DNA of 15,034 bases, from NCBI GenBank assembly GCA_903957405.1, contig CAJBPC010000318.1, forward strand, positions 1 to 15,034. Direction: 5' to 3'. Below the pieces are notes generated by a model that searched no databases, was not told the DNA's origin, and saw only the letters and a program-made list of their open reading frames with translations. Positions within the stretch are counted from its first letter, which is position 1; each line of letters begins with the position of its first letter. A program made the position numbers and the translations under genes. This DNA comes from an uncultured bacterium (lineage in GTDB: Bacteria > Bacteroidota > Bacteroidia > Chitinophagales > Chitinophagaceae). Positions 1-8,096 of the stretch are shown here, piece after piece.

Positions 1-381
1 GCCATTGAGAGCGGTAAAGGCAGTGCCGCATTGGCCGCCACTTACATCAATGCGCTCCGCAAACGTGCCGGACATGTCGATAACATCCCCGCAACGATCG
101 CAAACATCCTCAAAGAGCGCCGTGTAGAACTCGCCTTCGAGTACCACCGCTACTGGGATCTAGTCCGCCGCCGGGAAATGCACACCAAGTTCGTGGGTGC
201 CAGAAGGACCATCCTCGTACCCATGGTGGATCTGAGGCAGGCCACGCCAAAGTACTTCTTCGTCAGGGCTAATAATTTCTATGATGAGACTGCCGGTGGT
301 CGAAACTTCCAGCAGCGCGATTACTACAGGCCAATACCTGGAGTGTCAACGAACAAACTCGTGCAGAACCCTGAATTCTAA
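1..381 (+). CDS. SusD/RagB-family outer-membrane glycan-binding lipoprotein, C-terminal part
   Basis: The reading frame is open from base 1, so this is the last 126 residues of a gene that begins upstream of the window. SusD-family lipoproteins sit on the outer membrane over a SusC TonB-dependent porin and bind oligosaccharides for import. The visible part carries the family's usual C-terminal signature: YINALRKRAG near residues 16-25, then an ERRVELAFEYHRYWDLVRR block at about 40-58 that matches the conserved R-x-x-E-L-x-x-E-x-x-R-x-x-D-L-x-R helix. It ends with YYRPIP and LVQNPEF, the normal SusD ending. The frame continues upstream of the first start-like codon at 31 (TTG), which is internal. 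The downstream lipoprotein gene starts 18 bases after the stop. The partner SusC gene should lie just left of the window. The family call is firm; the ligand is unknown. Confidence 0.93.
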   Translation, partial: AIESGKGSAALAATYINALRKRAGHVDNIPATIANILKERRVELAFEYHRYWDLVRRREMHTKFVGARRTILVPMVDLRQATPKYFFVRANNFYDETAGGRNFQQRDYYRPIPGVSTNKLVQNPEF

Positions 382-399
382 ACTGAAAAGTCACAAGTG

Positions 400-1128
400 A
401 TGAAAAAAACAATATTTCAAATCATAACGGCGATGGTCCTCGGACTTTCTTTCTCCTCCTGTGAGAAGGACAATATGCCCGGACCGGATGCCAAGGTGTT
501 CGGGAAGATCATTGACAAGGCCACCGGACAGCTGGTGGAAACGGAATTGGTCAATGGGTCCAGGATAGAAGCCTTCGAACTCGGCTATCCCACGCAGGTC
601 TCGCAAGTGTGGTTGATCAAGAACAATGGGGAATACCGCAACAATCTGGTGTTCGCCGCCAATTATGACTTCCAGCTGCGTAACAGTAATTTTTTCCCGG
701 TGTCCTTGCTGAATTACAACATCAAATCGGGAGATAACCAGCTGGATTTTCAGGTGGATCCCTACATCCGGGTGAAGAATCCCCAGATCACATACAATGC
801 CGGTGCGAAGACTGTGACCGCTACCTTCAGTCTGGAAGCGGGACAGCCAGCGGTGAAGGTGAGGGCCGTACGACTCTATGCATTCACTGACATGTTTGTC
901 GGTGAGAATGTGAAGTTCAATACTGCCGGTTCTGCATTTACGCAGTCCTATACTCCATCCAAGACCATCGACAACGGCATTGTCACCCTGACGATCGATA
1001 TTGCGGCAAATGCTGCTTTGTTCCCTGCCGGAAGGGATTATTTCTTTAGGATCGGTGCGCTTGCAGACATCGCAGGTGTGGGTACCGTAAGGCATAATTT
1101 CTCGCCATACGCGAAGATCACGCTGTAA
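400..1128 (+). CDS. DUF3823-type PUL lipoprotein, probable surface glycan-binding protein
   Basis: This 242-residue product begins with a lipoprotein signal: MKK, a hydrophobic stretch, then F-S-S-C at about residues 18-21, so Cys21 is the likely lipidated residue. The mature protein is beta-rich, with a VFGKIIDKATGQLV segment typical of an N-terminal carboxypeptidase-regulatory or Ig-like sandwich, then a second beta domain. Both the sequence and the position directly after susD fit DUF3823 proteins, which are regularly the third gene of SusC-SusD operons and are thought to bind glycan at the cell surface. No catalytic motif is visible. I chose ATG at 400 over the adjacent GTG at 397 because ATG-AAA-AAA is the natural signal-peptide start. 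It lies 18 bases after the susD stop, so the two are almost certainly co-transcribed. The family is likely; the function is inferred from context. Confidence 0.8.
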   Translation: MKKTIFQIITAMVLGLSFSSCEKDNMPGPDAKVFGKIIDKATGQLVETELVNGSRIEAFELGYPTQVSQVWLIKNNGEYRNNLVFAANYDFQLRNSNFFPVSLLNYNIKSGDNQLDFQVDPYIRVKNPQITYNAGAKTVTATFSLEAGQPAVKVRAVRLYAFTDMFVGENVKFNTAGSAFTQSYTPSKTIDNGIVTLTIDIAANAALFPAGRDYFFRIGALADIAGVGTVRHNFSPYAKITL

Positions 1129-1190
1129 CGATCCTTGGCCGTTGTGGACCCGATTGCACAGAAATCCTTCTTCATGAAGGGCACGTAATG

Positions 1191-1218
1191 AAAGGGCGCT
1201 TTAATAGGCGCCCTTTTT
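1191..1218 (+). terminator. Rho-independent terminator/attenuator after the SusD-DUF3823 unit
   Basis: Bases 1191-1199 (aaagggcgc) pair perfectly with 1208-1216 (gcgcccttt), giving a 9-bp GC-rich stem. A wobble pair (1200/1207) closes a 6-base loop, and the run of five T at 1214-1218 completes an intrinsic terminator. A smaller 5-bp hairpin (1166-1170 with 1176-1180) precedes it. Only 29 bases separate the T run from the next start codon, so it may act as a partial read-through attenuator rather than a full stop. Confidence 0.85.
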
Positions 1219-1247
1219 AACATATCACAGTTCCAAATGCATCAGTC

Positions 1248-2507
1248 ATGAAATACTTATTGTCTGTCTCGATATTTTTTCTGCTGTACGCCAATGCCTT
1301 CGCACAGGGTAAGGATCCTGTCGGGGGGATGACAGATGAGCAGATACTCGCCCGGATACAAAAGCATCAGCCCATGAAGGGCGCAAAGATCCCCAAAGAC
1401 ATCAAGCACCAGCTTGGTGCCACGCATGTCGCCGGCAAGTATTTTTTCACCAAGGAGCCTTACCTCATCGAAGGGGCAAAAAAAATGGACGAGATGGGGT
1501 ATGGGGTCTTTAAAGTGTGGTTCCGGAAAAATGGTGGCGGATATCCGTATAATTCTGACTGGAAAATCTCCAAGGACATCACCCTGAAGCAGCTTGCAGC
1601 ACATCCCTATTGGGTGCAGACATTCGATCTGCCCTTCTCGACCTTCGGGTTGAGTGTCGATGGCCCGGGCATACGCACCACGGATTCCTCAGCCATCAGT
1701 GACGAGCAGGAGATCTATGATCTGACAAAGTATCTTCTTGAGAAATATCGCGACCGCGATGTCACCTTCATCCTGCACAACTGGGAGGGAGACTGGATGA
1801 TGCGCGGCGGAACCGGCGACTATGCGCGGTGGTCGAGGACTCCGGGACAACTGTTCCGTGCCGTCGATGGTGACCGCTATACCGTAGTGGTTCCGGCAGA
1901 TTCCATGCAACGCATCAACGCCATGGCGAAATGGTTCAAGGCAAGGCAGGATGGCGTCAACCGCGCGCGCGCCGAGGTCAAGCGCACGAAATGCAAGGTC
2001 TACCATGCCATCGAGGCCAACAAGGTCATTGACAGCCAGGAGGGGATTCCCGGCATTGTCAACAGCGTCCTGCCCCTGGTGGAGGTCGACATGGTCTCCT
2101 GGTCTTGTTACGACGGTATGGATGAGAACGGGGTGAAGCTTTACAAAGGCATCGAATACATCAAGCAGTTCATGAGGCCCACAGACTACATGAAAGGCAA
2201 AAAGGTCGTTTTCCTTGGAGAGATCGGCATTCCGGAACAGCGCTATGAATGGCTGATGACACGCGAGCCGGTGGTGGCCCGCTGGGATGCCTATATCGGG
2301 GTTTGTCAGGCATTGAAAGTGCCCTATCTCATCCAGTGGGAACTGTATTGCAATGAGCCCAAGAACGAAGCGCTGCGCCGGCTCAATGACACCCGGAAAA
2401 CCGATGAGATGCGCGGATTCTGGTTGGTGCGACCGGATGGCACCCTCAGCTGGGCGGGCGAATACTTCGATGCGCTCCTGAAGCATGCAGGTGGAAAACT
2501 CCAATAG
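1248..2507 (+). CDS. Secreted clan GH-A-like glycoside hydrolase, family not assigned
   Basis: This 419-residue protein has a signal peptide (MKYLLSVSIFFLLYANAFA, cleaved before Gln20). The rest looks like a single TIM-barrel domain. Two glutamates sit where clan GH-A enzymes carry their catalytic pair: Glu180 in HNWEGDW (residues 177-183), a likely acid/base after strand 4, and Glu325 in FLGEIGIPE (322-330), a likely nucleophile on strand 7. WSCYDG (285-290), near strand 6, and IQWELYCNE further on would line the pocket. These match the general GH-A layout, but I do not recognise the exact family (GH5, GH39 and similar were considered). It is the first gene after the attenuator and heads the enzyme part of the PUL, so a backbone-cutting or debranching role is plausible. 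Fold and retaining mechanism are inferred from motifs; the substrate is unknown. Confidence 0.65.
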   Translation: MKYLLSVSIFFLLYANAFAQGKDPVGGMTDEQILARIQKHQPMKGAKIPKDIKHQLGATHVAGKYFFTKEPYLIEGAKKMDEMGYGVFKVWFRKNGGGYPYNSDWKISKDITLKQLAAHPYWVQTFDLPFSTFGLSVDGPGIRTTDSSAISDEQEIYDLTKYLLEKYRDRDVTFILHNWEGDWMMRGGTGDYARWSRTPGQLFRAVDGDRYTVVVPADSMQRINAMAKWFKARQDGVNRARAEVKRTKCKVYHAIEANKVIDSQEGIPGIVNSVLPLVEVDMVSWSCYDGMDENGVKLYKGIEYIKQFMRPTDYMKGKKVVFLGEIGIPEQRYEWLMTREPVVARWDAYIGVCQALKVPYLIQWELYCNEPKNEALRRLNDTRKTDEMRGFWLVRPDGTLSWAGEYFDALLKHAGGKLQ

Positions 2508-2539
2508 AAAGAATCGCTATCATTGTTGTAATTTGAAAG

Positions 2540-2566
2540 ATGCTGCCGGGCTCGTTCCGGCAGCAT
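2540..2566 (+). terminator. Strong intergenic hairpin before the sulfatase gene
   Basis: Bases 2540-2549 (atgctgccgg) and 2557-2566 (ccggcagcat) form a perfect 10-bp stem around a 7-base loop. The 3' flank (tccattt) is only weakly T-rich, so this is either a poor intrinsic terminator or an mRNA processing/stability hairpin. It lies 32 bases after the hydrolase stop and 26 bases before the chosen sulfatase start. It also argues against starting the sulfatase further upstream. Confidence 0.55.
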
Positions 2567-2592
2567 TCCATTTACCCCATATGATTGAAAAA

Positions 2593-4164
2593 ATGAATCG
2601 AATTGTTTGTCAGGACACAGCTGTCAGATGCGTTTCAACACTGCGCAGGATGACTGCCGTGATGCTCTTCATCTCTTTATCCTGCATCGGGATCGCACAA
2701 AAAAAACCGGAGAAGGAAAAACTAAATGTCATATTCATTTTGGCGGACGACCACCGCTATGATTTCATGGGATTCACGGGGAAAGTCCCCTGGCTGGAGA
2801 CCCCGAATATGGACCGCATGGCGAAGGAAGGTGTGTGGGTCAGGAACGCCACCGTCACCACAGCACTTTGCTCCCCTTCGAGGGCGAGCCTGCTGACAGG
2901 GCAATATGCACATACCCACAGGGTGGTGGACAATTTCTCGCCGCTGCCCGCCAACCTCAGATTTTATCCGGAATACCTGCAGGCTGCCGGCTACAAGACC
3001 GCCTTCTTCGGCAAGTGGCATATGGGACATGAGGGCGATGATCCGCAAAAGGGATTCCATCATTGGGAGAGCTTTCGGGGGCAGGGCGTCTATTACAACC
3101 CAACCCTGAATATCAACGGAAGCCGCTCCACCTTTGGCGACAGCACGTACATCACAGACCTGCTGACAGCGCATGCCATCGGCTGGATGGACAAACAAGA
3201 CAAGGATAAGCCTTTCTTCATGTATGTCTCCCACAAGGGGGTGCATGATAATTTCCAGCCTGCGAAGCGCCATCGTGGCCGATATGCGAAAAAACCCATC
3301 AACTATCCCTCCACCATCAACCTGACGGCAGGAAACCGCAGTAAGATGTTTGGCGATACGCTCAAAAGTCCGCGCGCCATCATGGCATCCCGCGATACGA
3401 ACTACAACCTGCGCGACATACCCGACTGGGTTTGGAAACAGCGTGACAGCTGGCATGGTGTGGATTACATGTATGACGGAAAGGTCGATTTCGACGAGAC
3501 CTATCGCCGTTATTGCGAGACCCTCGTAGGCATAGATGACAACATCGGGAAGATCATCGATGCCCTCAAAGCCACCGGCCGCGACAAGAACACCGTGGTG
3601 ATCTATATGGGCGATAACGGATTTTTGTGGGGAGAGCACGGGCTGATCGATAAGCGCAACATGTACGAAGAAAGCCAGAAAGTGCCGCTGCTCATGTGGT
3701 CGCCAATGCACCTGAAGCCAGGCACCATACTGCCACAGGTGATACAGAATATCGATGTGGCGCCCACCATACTCGACATGGCCGGAATCGGCAAACCCTC
3801 ACAGATGCAAGGGGAGTCGTTCTATCCGCTTCTCAAAGGACAGCAGGTGGCCTGGCGTGACGAGGCATTTTATGAATATTACTGGGAGTTCAGCTTTCCG
3901 CAGACCCCCACCACCTTCGGCATCCGAAAAGGAAAATACAAGTTCATCTGGTACCATGGCATTTGGGATGTCTCCGAGTTCTTCGACCTCGAGAAGGATC
4001 CCGAAGAAAAGAACAACCTGTACCGTCACCCGGCCTACCAGCCGCTCGTGAAGGCCTACAGGGAGGCGCTGTGGGATTGGCTGGAAAAAACCAATGGCAC
4101 CCAGATCCCGCTGAAACGCATCCTGGAAAAAAGGGGGGATCAGGGCTACAAGGGACTCAACTGA
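2593..4164 (+). CDS. Secreted family S1 (formylglycine-type) sulfatase
   Basis: Hydrolyses sulfate esters, here presumably on a polysaccharide. With the start at 2593 the product has 523 residues and a signal peptide ending IGIA|Q36. The S1 signature CSPSR at 93-97 places the Cys93 that would be oxidised to formylglycine, so a maturase (not in this window) is needed. Metal and active-site residues are all in place: Asp52-Asp53 (LADDH), Lys141 and His143 (GKWH), His214 (SHKGVH), Asp341-Asn342 (MGDNG) and Lys354 (IDKRN). The C-terminal segment with KYKFIWY and FFDLEKDPEEKNNLY is the usual S1 end. The frame is open back to an ATG at 2485, but that would overlap the previous gene and the 2540-2566 hairpin. 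ATG 2593 follows an A-rich stretch, as Bacteroidota starts often do; 2581 and 2650 are alternatives. Subfamily and target sulfate position are not resolved. Confidence 0.93.
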   Translation: MNRIVCQDTAVRCVSTLRRMTAVMLFISLSCIGIAQKKPEKEKLNVIFILADDHRYDFMGFTGKVPWLETPNMDRMAKEGVWVRNATVTTALCSPSRASLLTGQYAHTHRVVDNFSPLPANLRFYPEYLQAAGYKTAFFGKWHMGHEGDDPQKGFHHWESFRGQGVYYNPTLNINGSRSTFGDSTYITDLLTAHAIGWMDKQDKDKPFFMYVSHKGVHDNFQPAKRHRGRYAKKPINYPSTINLTAGNRSKMFGDTLKSPRAIMASRDTNYNLRDIPDWVWKQRDSWHGVDYMYDGKVDFDETYRRYCETLVGIDDNIGKIIDALKATGRDKNTVVIYMGDNGFLWGEHGLIDKRNMYEESQKVPLLMWSPMHLKPGTILPQVIQNIDVAPTILDMAGIGKPSQMQGESFYPLLKGQQVAWRDEAFYEYYWEFSFPQTPTTFGIRKGKYKFIWYHGIWDVSEFFDLEKDPEEKNNLYRHPAYQPLVKAYREALWDWLEKTNGTQIPLKRILEKRGDQGYKGLN

Positions 4165-4261
4165 TGCGCAGGTTTTGGCAGGATCCATCAAGGGGAATGC
4201 AAGCGCACCCTCGTCGTGACACACGGCCGACATCGAAAAAAATAAATATAAATATAAGATC

Positions 4262-6085
4262 ATGAGGCATGGATTTGCCGGACCGTTGAAGGCGTTGACC
4301 ATGGCACTGCTGTTGATGTCTTCTGTTGAGTCCTTGATGGCACAGCAACCATTTCCATATTGGAATCGGAACACGCAGCTTCTGCCATGGCGAATGACGC
4401 CCGCCATCACCGGGATTCGACATGTCGATCTCGATGGCGATGGGGACCCGGATATCATCAGGGCATTCATCAACGACAGCATCCCCCTCATCTGGATCGA
4501 TGACGATGATGACATGAAGCGGGGTGACCGCGAGGGCGATACCGACAATGACTGCCTGCTGGTCGACCGCAACCGCGACGGCATCTTCGCTGGTCCGCAC
4601 GACTTCACCATCGACTGGTGCGATCAGGACGGCGACGGGAAGGCCGATGTCCAGCTGATCAACAACAATGCCGGTACCAAAGTGCGCAACTACTATGATT
4701 GGAGTGCCGACTACATGTACGTCTTCGATGACGACAAGGATGGCATCATGCACTATGTCGACTGGAACAGGATCATGATGCAGGCATGGGAGCATAGCGG
4801 CCATGCGAATTTCTACAAAGACTACTCCGGTAACTCCACCTTCCTCAAAATGCACGGTTCCACATTCCGCATCGGAGACCTCCGCTACAACTGGGAAGTC
4901 CCCTTTATATTTTATGATGCGGACAAGGATGGATTCACCGACTGGGCGATCCGTTTGTTGGACAGTCCCGTCTTCCGGGATCCGAAAGACAGCACGAAGC
5001 ACGGATTCGATAAGGAATCCCCGGAGACTGATATCCTCTTCACCAAACGCATTGATTACGCAGCGGTCACATGGGACCTCGACAAGGATAACGGACCCGG
5101 CAATGAATTCGATTTCGACATGAGCATCTTGTTCAAGGGGAAAGGATTCGGTTATGACGACCAGCCGCATCCGTTGCGGAACTGGAAGGGACTTGCCGCA
5201 GCGAATGAATTCATGTACGATAAGCGGTGGCGGGAACTCGATGTGCTATACTATCCGGATCGCGATACCGCCTATTCAATGATCTTCAAAAAAGGCGACT
5301 GGCAGGAATGCCGTCTGGTGTTCGATGAAGACGATGACTGCAATCGCTGGGAGCGTGTTGAATTCTACGACCCGCGCGATCCCTTCATCATCGGTACGGA
5401 GAAGGGCGGTCTTGACCATAACAAACAGGCCGATGCGGCCGGTGACCGGGGTGAGTTCGACCTCGACAACAGCGGCAAGGGGCAGCTGTACATCGGCGCA
5501 TTCGACGGCCGCATCCATCTGTATGGAGCGGAATGGGGCGCCTGGCGGATAGACCAGCTCGCATATTCGTTCCAGGGCTTCGGTGGCAACTACGAACGCT
5601 GGGGACGTGACAGGCTGCAACGTCAGCCCGACCGGTTCGCGACGGTACGGTATGAGGATAGCGATAACAACGGATACATCGATGTGATCGAATACGACCT
5701 TGACGGTGATAAGAAGTTCGAAGACAGGGTGTCGCTTAAAGCGCTCGGCATCAGCGACCGACAGCCGTTGTATCATACTGCGGAGAAAGGATATGCCTCC
5801 CATGGTGAGCTTTTTGCAGAGGTGGCAGGGCGGATGTGGAAGAATGCGGAGACCGCGGTGCGGGTAGCTGCACAGGAGAAGATCGATACTTTCTGGTATA
5901 ATTTTTACAAACGACCCATGTCGATGCACCAGCGCTATGAGTTCGGATACTGGCTGGCATTCTACATCTATCAAGACCTTCGGCATCAGGCAAGGCTGGA
6001 ACAGGATGCTTCGAAACTGAAGCGGATAGACAAGGCTTATTACAGCGGGCAGTGGGAACAATTGCTGCACAAGAAGGAAAAATGA
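4262..6085 (+). CDS. Secreted multi-DxDxDG (calcium-loop) protein of unknown function
   Basis: This 607-residue protein has a signal peptide ending LMA|Q28. I do not recognise its family. Acidic loops of the EF-hand/dockerin/thrombospondin-3 type recur along it: full D-x-D-x-[DN]-G-x-x-D matches at residues 56-64, 121-129, 219-227 and 466-474, and variants at 102-107, 156-167, 272-278, 355-360 and 479-487. Between them are aromatic-rich beta-like segments (for example YYDWSADYMYVF and RELDVLYYPDRD). The last ~110 residues, without loops, look helical and rich in Trp, Tyr, Arg and Lys. It could be a calcium-stabilised beta-propeller or glycan-binding protein, or an unclassified lyase or hydrolase; no catalytic motif identifies it. 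It lies 97 bases after the sulfatase and overlaps the next start by 4 bases, so it belongs to the PUL enzyme operon and is probably periplasmic or surface-exposed. Confidence 0.75.
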   Translation: MRHGFAGPLKALTMALLLMSSVESLMAQQPFPYWNRNTQLLPWRMTPAITGIRHVDLDGDGDPDIIRAFINDSIPLIWIDDDDDMKRGDREGDTDNDCLLVDRNRDGIFAGPHDFTIDWCDQDGDGKADVQLINNNAGTKVRNYYDWSADYMYVFDDDKDGIMHYVDWNRIMMQAWEHSGHANFYKDYSGNSTFLKMHGSTFRIGDLRYNWEVPFIFYDADKDGFTDWAIRLLDSPVFRDPKDSTKHGFDKESPETDILFTKRIDYAAVTWDLDKDNGPGNEFDFDMSILFKGKGFGYDDQPHPLRNWKGLAAANEFMYDKRWRELDVLYYPDRDTAYSMIFKKGDWQECRLVFDEDDDCNRWERVEFYDPRDPFIIGTEKGGLDHNKQADAAGDRGEFDLDNSGKGQLYIGAFDGRIHLYGAEWGAWRIDQLAYSFQGFGGNYERWGRDRLQRQPDRFATVRYEDSDNNGYIDVIEYDLDGDKKFEDRVSLKALGISDRQPLYHTAEKGYASHGELFAEVAGRMWKNAETAVRVAAQEKIDTFWYNFYKRPMSMHQRYEFGYWLAFYIYQDLRHQARLEQDASKLKRIDKAYYSGQWEQLLHKKEK

Positions 6086-8052
6086 ACGCCATGCGAACCG
6101 GATACGGATTCATATTTATTTCATTGATGCTGCTGCGCGCGGGTCATCAGTTGAATGCGCAGCCGGCAGCCTTGCCAACGACACCGTCCATGGTGAAAGA
6201 GATGCTGGAGCGATCCGCCCAGCGGGGCGTTCATCCGAGACTTTTCTTCTCGGAAGATGACATCCTTCGGTTGGGCCTGCTGGAGTCGAAGGGCGATCCG
6301 CTCATCCGCCTCGGTCACCAGCAGTTGCAGGAAGAGGCCCGTTCCGTTTTGTCGCAGCCCTATCTCACCTATTTCCTCGATGAGGCCCGGCTTCGGGTGC
6401 CTTCGGTGCACAAGTTTGCACTGCAGGTGCCACCGCTGGTGATGATGTATCGGTTGACCGGTGATACCGCCTATGCGGAAAGGGCGATCCGGCAGGTCGT
6501 CATGATGGCAGGCTGGCCCGATTGGGGTGCTGACCGGCACTATCTGGATGCCGGCATCGGTGCATTCAACGTCGCTATGATCTATGACGGATTGTTCGGA
6601 TATCTTGATGATGCTCGTAAAAAGGTGATACGCGATGCCGTGATGAAGCATGTACTCATCCCCGGTAAGCGCCAGATGGAGAAGCGCGCGTGGTGGTCCA
6701 CGTCCAACAATAACTGGAATGGCATCTGCAATGGCGGCATCATCATGGCCGCCCTGTCGATGTATGAGGAGGATCCCGCAGGTATGAGCGAGGTCATCAG
6801 CCTGGCCGTCAACAACCTGCCTAAATACTTGAATTCCTTCGAGCCTGACGGGCAGAGTGAAGAGGGCGTCATGTACTGGTCCTATGGCCTCACGTACACG
6901 ATACTCGCCCTGGAGAGCATGCAGCGGGTACTCGGTACTGCGTTTGGTCTCGACCGGACCCCCGGCTTCAGGAAGACCGGATGGTTCCCCGCACTCGTCT
7001 CCGGCCCGGTGACGACGCTGAACATCGGCGATGATCCGCTCAAGGACAGTCGCAGCCGGTCCTTCTTCTGGTTCGCACGACAATACAAAGACACCGCACT
7101 GGCACTGCTCCAGTACGACCTATGCCGGGAGACGCAGGTGATGAGCTGGTCAGACATGCTTTATTACGAACCGGAGGTCATAACGGCAACGGCTAAGCGA
7201 AAATCGATCCTTGCCGACAACCATGTCCGGGGCATCGAGGTCATGTCGCTGCGGACCGGGTGGGACAGGAATGCGACCTTTGTATCCATGCATGGCGGGC
7301 GCAATGATGCCAACCACGGGCACCTCGATGCCGGAACTTTCGACATACAGGCGATGGGGGAGGTATGGGCTTACGGCAACATGGGCCGTGACGATTACAC
7401 CTTTCCCGGCTACTTCACCAAGAAGACCCTGCCGGACTATTTCGACCGGGACACGCTGCAGTATGAACCGGGCAGATGGCATTTCTACCGGCTCCGGGCA
7501 GAGGGTAAGAACTGCCTGGTGTTCGACCCCGGCATCAGAGCCGACCAGGACGAGAAGGGTGTTGCCTTGAAGAGGCGATCCTCCTCGGATGCTTCTTCAT
7601 CCTTTCACGTCCTCGACCTTGCGGATTGTTACAAGCGTGATGTCGATGCGTATCAGCGTGCGATCAGCCTTGATAAGCGCAAGCGGATCATCAGCATCCA
7701 GGATGAGTTCGTCATGAAGCAGGCCGGCGTTGCCTGGTGGCAGATGCATACCAGGGCCATGCTCGAGATCTCCGAAGATGGCAGGACGGTCGTCATGACG
7801 CAGGCCGGCAAGAAGATGATCGCCCGCATCGCAGGACCATCCGGCGCTCGTTTTTCTGAATTGCCCGCGACGTATCTGCCCGGCAGGTCTTTTCCGCTCA
7901 CCCGGAACAGTCCGAATGAAGGATTCAAGAAGCTTGTGATCCGGCTGGATGCCGTGAAAGAAGGCCGCCTACGGGTCGACTTCATGCCGGTCGGCACGGC
8001 GCAGTCCGCTAAAGAAAAGCAAGTCGCGGCAATGGAAAGCTGGCGCAAGTAA
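6082..8052 (+). CDS. Heparinase II/III-family polysaccharide lyase
   Basis: Proteins of this fold cleave uronic-acid-containing polysaccharides by beta-elimination. The 656-residue product has a signal peptide ending LNA|Q27 and the expected two-part build: an (alpha/alpha) toroid (about 35-370) and a beta-sandwich (about 380-656). Signature segments are NNWNGICNGG at 210-219 (Asn and Trp lining the cleft), DGQSEEGVMYWSYG at 256-269 with candidate catalytic Tyr265/Tyr268, and ANHGHLDAG at 410-418 with His412, His414 and Asp416, the usual metal/active-site cluster at the start of the sheet domain. ATG 6082 overlaps the previous stop as ATGA, a sign of translational coupling; an in-frame ATG at 6052 lies inside the previous gene and is less likely. 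The PL family (PL12, PL15, PL17, PL21 or other) cannot be decided here. A uronate substrate is inferred from the family. Confidence 0.88.
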   Translation: MNAMRTGYGFIFISLMLLRAGHQLNAQPAALPTTPSMVKEMLERSAQRGVHPRLFFSEDDILRLGLLESKGDPLIRLGHQQLQEEARSVLSQPYLTYFLDEARLRVPSVHKFALQVPPLVMMYRLTGDTAYAERAIRQVVMMAGWPDWGADRHYLDAGIGAFNVAMIYDGLFGYLDDARKKVIRDAVMKHVLIPGKRQMEKRAWWSTSNNNWNGICNGGIIMAALSMYEEDPAGMSEVISLAVNNLPKYLNSFEPDGQSEEGVMYWSYGLTYTILALESMQRVLGTAFGLDRTPGFRKTGWFPALVSGPVTTLNIGDDPLKDSRSRSFFWFARQYKDTALALLQYDLCRETQVMSWSDMLYYEPEVITATAKRKSILADNHVRGIEVMSLRTGWDRNATFVSMHGGRNDANHGHLDAGTFDIQAMGEVWAYGNMGRDDYTFPGYFTKKTLPDYFDRDTLQYEPGRWHFYRLRAEGKNCLVFDPGIRADQDEKGVALKRRSSSDASSSFHVLDLADCYKRDVDAYQRAISLDKRKRIISIQDEFVMKQAGVAWWQMHTRAMLEISEDGRTVVMTQAGKKMIARIAGPSGARFSELPATYLPGRSFPLTRNSPNEGFKKLVIRLDAVKEGRLRVDFMPVGTAQSAKEKQVAAMESWRK

Positions 8053-8064
8053 GAATCGAACCAT

Positions 8065-8077
8065 TACATTGAATGTA
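8065..8077. repeat. Small palindrome upstream of the GH2 gene
   Basis: Bases 8065-8070 (tacatt) and 8072-8077 (aatgta) form a perfect 6-bp inverted repeat around one base, in the 44-base gap between the lyase stop and the GH2 start. It is AT-rich, and the 1-base centre is too tight for an RNA hairpin, so if it is functional it is more likely a protein-binding site. It could be chance. Confidence 0.3.
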
Positions 8078-8096
8078 CATTTAAAAATAAATATAA

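Noticed and set aside
2485..2592. N-terminal extension of the sulfatase to ATG 2485
   Set aside because: It would overlap the previous gene, run through the 10-bp hairpin and place a non-signal-like stretch before the signal peptide.
2722..3711. Long open frame on the minus strand opposite the sulfatase (about 329 codons)
   Set aside because: No recognisable domain or start context; it mirrors the codon pattern of a clear sulfatase on the + strand.
4498..4515. Short repeat-like run of gatgac units
   Set aside because: It encodes consecutive Asp residues in a coding acidic loop and is not a separate DNA repeat.
4157..5170. Minus-strand open frame (about 337 codons) opposite the calcium-loop gene
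   Set aside because: Its Val/Ile-rich sequence is the complement of the repeated Asp codons on the + strand.
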